Assembly: GCF_932274485.2 (NCBI RefSeq)
Contig: NC_065880.2
Span: forward strand, 51,880,894 to 51,944,893
Direction of reading: 5' to 3'
DNA: 64,000 nt
Source: Patella vulgata
Lineage: Eukaryota; Mollusca; Gastropoda; Patellidae
The position numbers and the translations under genes were made by a program. The notes below the pieces were generated by a model that saw only the letters and a program-made list of their open reading frames with translations, had not been told where the DNA came from and did no database searches. This document shows, piece after piece, positions 59,050-64,000 of the stretch; the first letter of the stretch is position 1, and every line of letters starts with the position of its first letter.

Positions 59050-60440
59050 GGAATGAAATATATTTATTCATGGAAATCTAGATAATAATTTTGAAAAAGG
59101 TAGAGATACATGTACTCATGTAGCTCTACACAATTTATCTCCTTAGATTTTGCAACTGTTTTGGGTGGGTTGAATAGATTTTCTAGAGAATAGAGTAGAT
59201 AATTATCTGTAAATGTTGGGTATATGTGAGCGGTACGTAAATCTTCATACAGTGGACTTTCTAGTAAAAAATGTGCTTCATCTTCAATTTTATGCATAGA
59301 GCATTGTTGGCATATTCTTTAGATCTGGGGGGGACATTTTTGCATCCGCCCATTTCAGTTCGAAGTGATTGCAGTTAGAGCTGTTTAAAAGTTCTTATTA
59401 TGTACATTTTATAACAGAGATATTCAGCAGGTTTATACTAGATTTTTGTTTTAAATAAGCCTAAAATCCTAAGTTTTGTAGCTTGAAATGGGCTGGAGTG
59501 GCATGATTCAGTGAAAAGGGAGTTGAATTTGGATTGAAGTTATGATTTGATATTATATTTAGTGAGGTTGGACAGACTTATATTCTTATATTGAAATAAT
59601 TTATTAAGTGTGTTATAGAGGCAGTCCATGAGAGTTTAATATTAGAGTTAGCTATTTTAATATCATCATTTAGGCTTCTTTTATGTCTTGTCGGTTTAAT
59701 CTTTTATAATAATAGAGTAACATTCTCTAGTTACAGTGAGAAAATTCGAGCTCAGCAAGGCAACCCATATTAGTAGTTTTAGGGGGTTGGCACAATATTG
59801 ACTTACAGGTTTTTATGGTTATCTTGTTGTGTTCTATATTACTCCACTAAGGTAAATTTAATTTTACATTGTGCACTAAATGAGAACTCCAAAATCAGAG
59901 GCAAAATCGAGTCGTACAGTTTAATTAGAACTTCTGTAGTAATTGATTAGGGACGCATACTTTACTTTTAATACCATACCAAGCTCGACTTGCCTTTTTG
60001 CAAAGGTCAGACATAGCTCCTTTAAAAGAATTGTTATTTGGTATATTAATGCCTAATAACGATATCCAAGAGAAGTATTACCAAAAGTAAAATTTACATT
60101 TTTACGCTTGAGAATTTTATTATCTTTTGGTGTATTTATAAAACACATTATTTTAGATTTAATTGAGTTTACTTCCAATTTCCACTTAATACAAAATTCA
60201 TGCAGATGGTTAAGAGATTTTTGAAGACCTAGCAAAGAAGTTGAGAATAATACAAGATCATCTGCAAATAGTAGGTGAGAAGTTTTGAGAGCACCGAGAC
60301 AAGGAACTGCTGTGTTACCAATATGAGTTTGCAAATCATTCACATAAATATTAAACAGCGTGATGCTTAACACACAGCCGTGTTTGACACCGATATCTGA
60401 ACTTATTTGTTTGGAAGTCCATTGTTGGTTATAACTGTAG
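59050..60440 (-). mobile_element. LINE fragment, a third type, with RT core and C-terminal Zn knuckle
   Basis: Minus-strand frame 60373-60053 reads LSITLFNIYVNDLQTHIGNT, HLLFADDLVLFSTSLLGLQK (FADD box) and CIKWKLEVNSIKSKIMCFIN. Further on, 59310-59064 gives ICQQCSMHKIEDEAHFLLES and PLYEDLR, a CCHH-like knuckle typical of the C-terminus of several LINE clades. The region between holds frame changes. The RT N-terminus and the 5' end are lost. Confidence 0.87.
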
Positions 60441-60443
60441 TGT

Positions 60444-60633
60444 ATGTAGCTTTATAATTCTCTTTTTTACAGATCAATGAAGACATACATTGGTGAATTC
60501 TATTTTTTTTTATTCACAGTGAAACTACAGACTGCCTTGATGTAGCTGTATAAATCTCTTTTTTACACATAAATAAGACATTGACGAATTCTATTTTATT
60601 TTTTATTTACAGTGAAACTACAGTCTGCCCTAT
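60444..60633 (+). repeat. 96-bp tandem duplication spanning a splice acceptor
   Basis: Units at 60444-60539 and 60540-60633 share 'atgtagct', 'ctcttttttaca', 'attctattt' and 'acagtgaaactacag'. Only the second acceptor (60610-60612) leads into the open metallophosphoesterase exon. Use of the first (ending 60519) meets a stop within ten codons. Confidence 0.82.
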
Positions 60634-63431
60634 ATGACATGTACATTATGGCAAAATCACCTGGAAACTGGTTGATTCGACATGCATCTGTGAAGTCAAT
60701 AACAGTAACAGTCCTTGTCTTAACTTTATTTGTTAATGAATATTTGGTTTATTGGGTACAAAGTTCAAGATGGCCAGTATTTCCAGAAGTTGACAGGTTA
60801 TTATTTACACTTCTGTTATATATTGCAGAATTATTTATTTTTAAAAAAATATAATTTCAATGATTTCTAATTTGAAATATCTAAACCTGTATTTAAAGTA
60901 AAAATGCATCATTTTTATTTTTTGCTGAAATATCAATTTCTCACTGCTTAATCTATGCTAATATGTACTCAGATTTATTTTTTAACATTAAAATTTAATG
61001 AAGATTGTAAGATCAAAATAACAACTCTAGGTGATATCCGGGCTTGGATTCCATCAGATTTAAAACAGGCCTATATAAATGTTCACGGTCAACAAAATGG
61101 GCGTTGGCTTTGTAAAAACTGAACAGAATTGATCCATTTTCATACCGATATTCCTGTTACAGATTAATCTATCACAATATTGTAGTTTGCAATTGATTCC
61201 TAAACCATTAAATTGATGCATCAAGACTTTAAGGAAAAATGTTGTTAGTTACACTTAATGCCAATTTAGATATCATATGTTTCTTTTTAGGCAAAAAGAA
61301 ATGGTTGTGTTGCTAGTATCAGATCCACAGTTACAAGGTATTCGAGATGAACCAGGTTTTCCTGTCGGCATGGTGGCCAGATGGGATGTTGATAGGTAAG
61401 CTGATATAAATTAAAGGAGGTAGTTATAGAAAAGATGAAGAAGTAAACAGGCCAAGATACGTAATTGGTACATATTCAGTTATAATCTTCTTGAAAGAGA
61501 TGTCCTGTTTAGTGACATTTACCTACTTCCATCTAACAAACTATGGTATAGTGATGACAGCTACACTCAGATCAAATTCTGGTTGTCCCAGCTCATACAC
61601 TTTAAATAAAGAATTTGTTATTGACATCATCAATACTACCAGATCTTTAAATATGATGTCATCAGGTTTAAATATGTTTATGTTGTTTGGTAAACATCAC
61701 ATGTGTATATAATGGTGTCAAAATAAACTTTTAGTTTATTTGTCTTTCAACCCTTTCCAATGGACAATTGCTAGCTCTACCAATGACGTCATGAATGTAA
61801 TCTTCAGTTTGGTGTGGCATTTGAACGGTCAACTCTAGAGAATTTTTAAAAGTTGATTCTAGTATGGTTATTTTGATCTATTTATGGTTAGTATGTAGAA
61901 ATAAGTGGATCGTCTCCTTACTGTATTCACATGCATAAGACAGAGACATCTATGTGTTCATGGCCCTAAAAAAAAAATAAACTTAAAATATCATTTCAGA
62001 TATCTTAGCAAGACATTTCAGCTAGCCTACAGTTATAGTCAGCCTGATATAGTAGTCTTTCTAGGTGATTTAATGGATGAAGGTAGTAAAGCTAGCCCAG
62101 ATGAATATCAAAGTTATTTTACTAGATTTAATAGTATCTTCCATTCTGCAAAAAAATCAAAAGTTAGTATGTGCACATTTCAATTCAATTGGCCCATTAC
62201 TGAGTTACATTGGCAGTGAAATAATATTAAATGACTAAACTAAGACTTCTCTGATATACCCCAGACACGATTCTATGGGACACAGTTACTTTCAGCTCTG
62301 ATTGTCGAAACACATATTTTTTTCAAGTTTTTTTATTATTTATTTTTATTTTTTGGGGGGCGGGGGAGTTTAGTCAGAGTTTGCCACCAAAACTGTACAT
62401 GGTGCCAACATTCTGCCAATGTAGATGTGGTTGGCCTCCGTGGATCTATTTATTAAGTATAATTTGGGTTATTTTTACCGATGGGACAAAAAATGTTCCC
62501 AGATTGCCTATATCTTCGTCTGGTTTTCATAATTCTATTCTATCGACGAATCCCATAGGCGCTCTGACTGGCAGTTTTTCGAAAAATCGAAAGTTAGTGT
62601 GATTAGTTTTAGCATCAAAGATTTGCAAAAGTTTTCCTCAGCATTATTTCAACATTTAAGATGGCGTATCTCCGTTAGTAATTGAGGTATCAAGTTGAAA
62701 CTTGATAAGAATAAGGAATACATTGAAGCCTTCAAAATGGCATATTAAAATTTTTTGTACCGGTAATGGCTCCCAGAAACTTCCGGTAATTATCCAGACT
62801 TTCCGATTTTTCCCGAACATAAATAGTTTTCTCCATTTTAAAAATAGACCAAAAATGACATTTTAAACATTTTAAACTGTTGGCCGCCCATATTTGATTT
62901 TTCAAAAAACTTTCAAATCGAAACCTACTCCAAAAGGCAACAATTCTTAGGGAGCCGATTTTTGTATTTCAATTTTTTTACTTCGGTTTCACTTTGAATT
63001 ATGTTTGACTTTTGACCTTCTATCTGGTGACCTAACCTTCAATAACCCTTGACCTTTGTATATATGATGACCCTGATGTCTACTAACAGTTAATATCAAA
63101 ATGTTGGGCCTTGAAGTATAACTTCCGGTTTTATTAAGAGTTCAAAATGACAGGTTTTGGATAATACTATACTCAATAAGTCATGGTGTAACTTGATTGT
63201 TGATGGGACAAGGCGTGGCCTGACGTGACCTAACATACAGATACATGCCAGTACTCCTTCTGAGTTCTAGTTTCTCTTTATTTTCTATTTTAGGTAATAT
63301 ACATCCCTGGCGATAATGATATTGGAGGAGAAGGAAGGGATTTCAAGACATTTAAGAAAGTTTCCCGATTTGAAAACCATTTTGGAAATATATCAGGGGT
63401 TGTCAGTACACGATTTGTAGATATTTTAAAG
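60613..63431 (+). CDS. Cdc1/Ted1/PGAP5-like metallophosphoesterase, 3'-partial
   Basis: Exons 60613-60796, 61291-61395, 62000-62162 and 63294-63431 join in frame, giving ~188 residues from the ATG at 60639, and continue beyond the window. An N-terminal membrane segment (SITVTVLVLTLFVNEYLVYW) is followed by calcineurin-type metal motifs: VVLLVSDPQLQG (block I), VVFLGDLMDEG (block II) and YIPGDNDIGGEG (block III, with Asn-Asp where many relatives have Asn-His-Asp). This layout fits the ER/Golgi phosphodiesterases that trim the ethanolamine-phosphate side chain of GPI anchors (PGAP5/MPPE1, yeast Cdc1/Ted1). The start is not certain: the exon begins with TG, so an upstream exon ending in A could supply the ATG. 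Donor of exon 3 is AAA|GTTAGT. Which animal subfamily it belongs to is open. Confidence 0.85.
61490..61900. repeat. Family D-like intronic segment, partner of 2270-2890
   Basis: Shares 'gacatcatcaatacta', 'gtgtggcatttgaac', 'aaaagttgattct' and 'agtatgtagaaa' in order with the TRMT10A intron segment. Diverged; ends not defined. Confidence 0.35.
62560..63160. repeat. Family F-like TTCCGG-containing intronic sequence
   Basis: 'gaaacttccggtaattatcc', 'aacttccggttttattaag', 'tttgacttttgaccttctat' and similar low-complexity text resemble 31.4-33.2 and 36.0-36.7 kb in style. No unit boundaries seen. It lies in intron 3 of the metallophosphoesterase gene. Confidence 0.35.
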
Positions 63432-63527
63432 GTTAATTATTATTCTATTGAACTTTTGTTTATATTTGATTCATCTTCAAAATTTTCAGTGTATAGATTT
63501 TAGTTTTACATAATAGATGTAATAATA

Positions 63528-64000
63528 TACTCTTAAAAAAAAAGAAACACATAGCCCATCTTTCATCATTTTTTTATTTAAATGGGACCGTTGTTTCCAT
63601 AAATTTTACTTGTTTTTAATGTCATTATGTAAGGATAAAAGAAATTCATGATTGTTTTTAAATGTAGGGTGACTAATTGTGACGGGTCATACTTTTGCCG
63701 AAATTTGTTTTCGCTTGATTGCACCAAGACACATGAGTTGAACAAATTCACAAACTTTTCGCATGAAACCTAAATCTAAGGCCTTTAAAATCATGGGGTT
63801 CATGTTTTTAAAATCAGTTGCACATGTAAACACTCAACGAGCCAAGTGATGCCACATCTGAACGAAGACCAACGCAACAACGCTATCGTCGTTTACAAGC
63901 CAGGCTGCTGAATGTTTCCCAGAGTACCATCTCTTGCCTTTGGGATAGGTACTGACGACTGACAGCGAAGTTCACTACCTGACCGCCCAAGGTCAGGCCA
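63528..64000 (+). mobile_element. Tc1/mariner-like transposon, 5' part, decayed
   Basis: A likely terminal repeat starts near 63528 (tactcttaaaaaaaaagaaa), followed by ~300 bp of non-coding lead. A transposase N-terminus begins at ATG 63849 (MPHLNEDQRNNAIVVYKPG) and stops after 20 codons. The helix-turn-helix part continues in another frame (LNVSQSTISCLWDRY), again ending in a stop. The order matches the paired-type DNA-binding domain of Tc1-like transposases. It is cut by the window edge. Confidence 0.85.

Overview
The window is AT-rich eukaryotic nuclear DNA from an animal. Genes are split into short exons with GT..AG introns, and the introns and gaps are packed with SINEs, LINE remnants, MITE-like elements and satellite-like repeats. 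No sequence directly names the species. The gene set (TRMT10A, TBATA, C5orf22-like and Cdc1/PGAP5-like homologues) and the repeat style (tRNA-derived SINEs, elements with tandem-repeat cores, Tc1-like transposons) suggest a lophotrochozoan, most likely a mollusc; this is inference.

Layout. 568-7791 (+): all but the 5' end of TRMT10A, a tRNA m1G9 methyltransferase. 9598-17794 (-): complete coding part of TBATA in seven exons, convergent with TRMT10A. About 17.8-29.2 kb: gene-poor, with one dead LINE (20.6-21.6 kb), copies of a second SINE and an inverted pair of a tRNA-like cassette. 29272-39409 (+) and 54392-48201 (-): two convergent paralogues of the UPF0489 (C5orf22-like) family. They share the same three introns and phases, an N-terminal membrane anchor, and nearly identical last ~90 codons. 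Between them lie a 412-bp tandem array, a hAT-type MITE nested inside a TTAA-flanked element, and a 3.4-kb inverted repeat (43449-46887). 55-60.5 kb: more repeats and two LINE remnants on opposite strands. 60613-63431 (+): the 5' part of a Cdc1/Ted1/PGAP5-type metallophosphoesterase. 63.5-64 kb: the start of a decayed Tc1-like transposon.

The genes look like unrelated housekeeping or tissue genes, not a pathway. The most interesting biology is structural: the inverted UPF0489 pair with a probable gene-conversion tract, the large palindrome between them, and many insertions with readable target-site duplications (TSDs) that allow relative dating. Repeat names used here (SINE-1, SINE-2, families A-F) are local labels, not database names. 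No LTR, retroviral or Polinton-like element was recognised.
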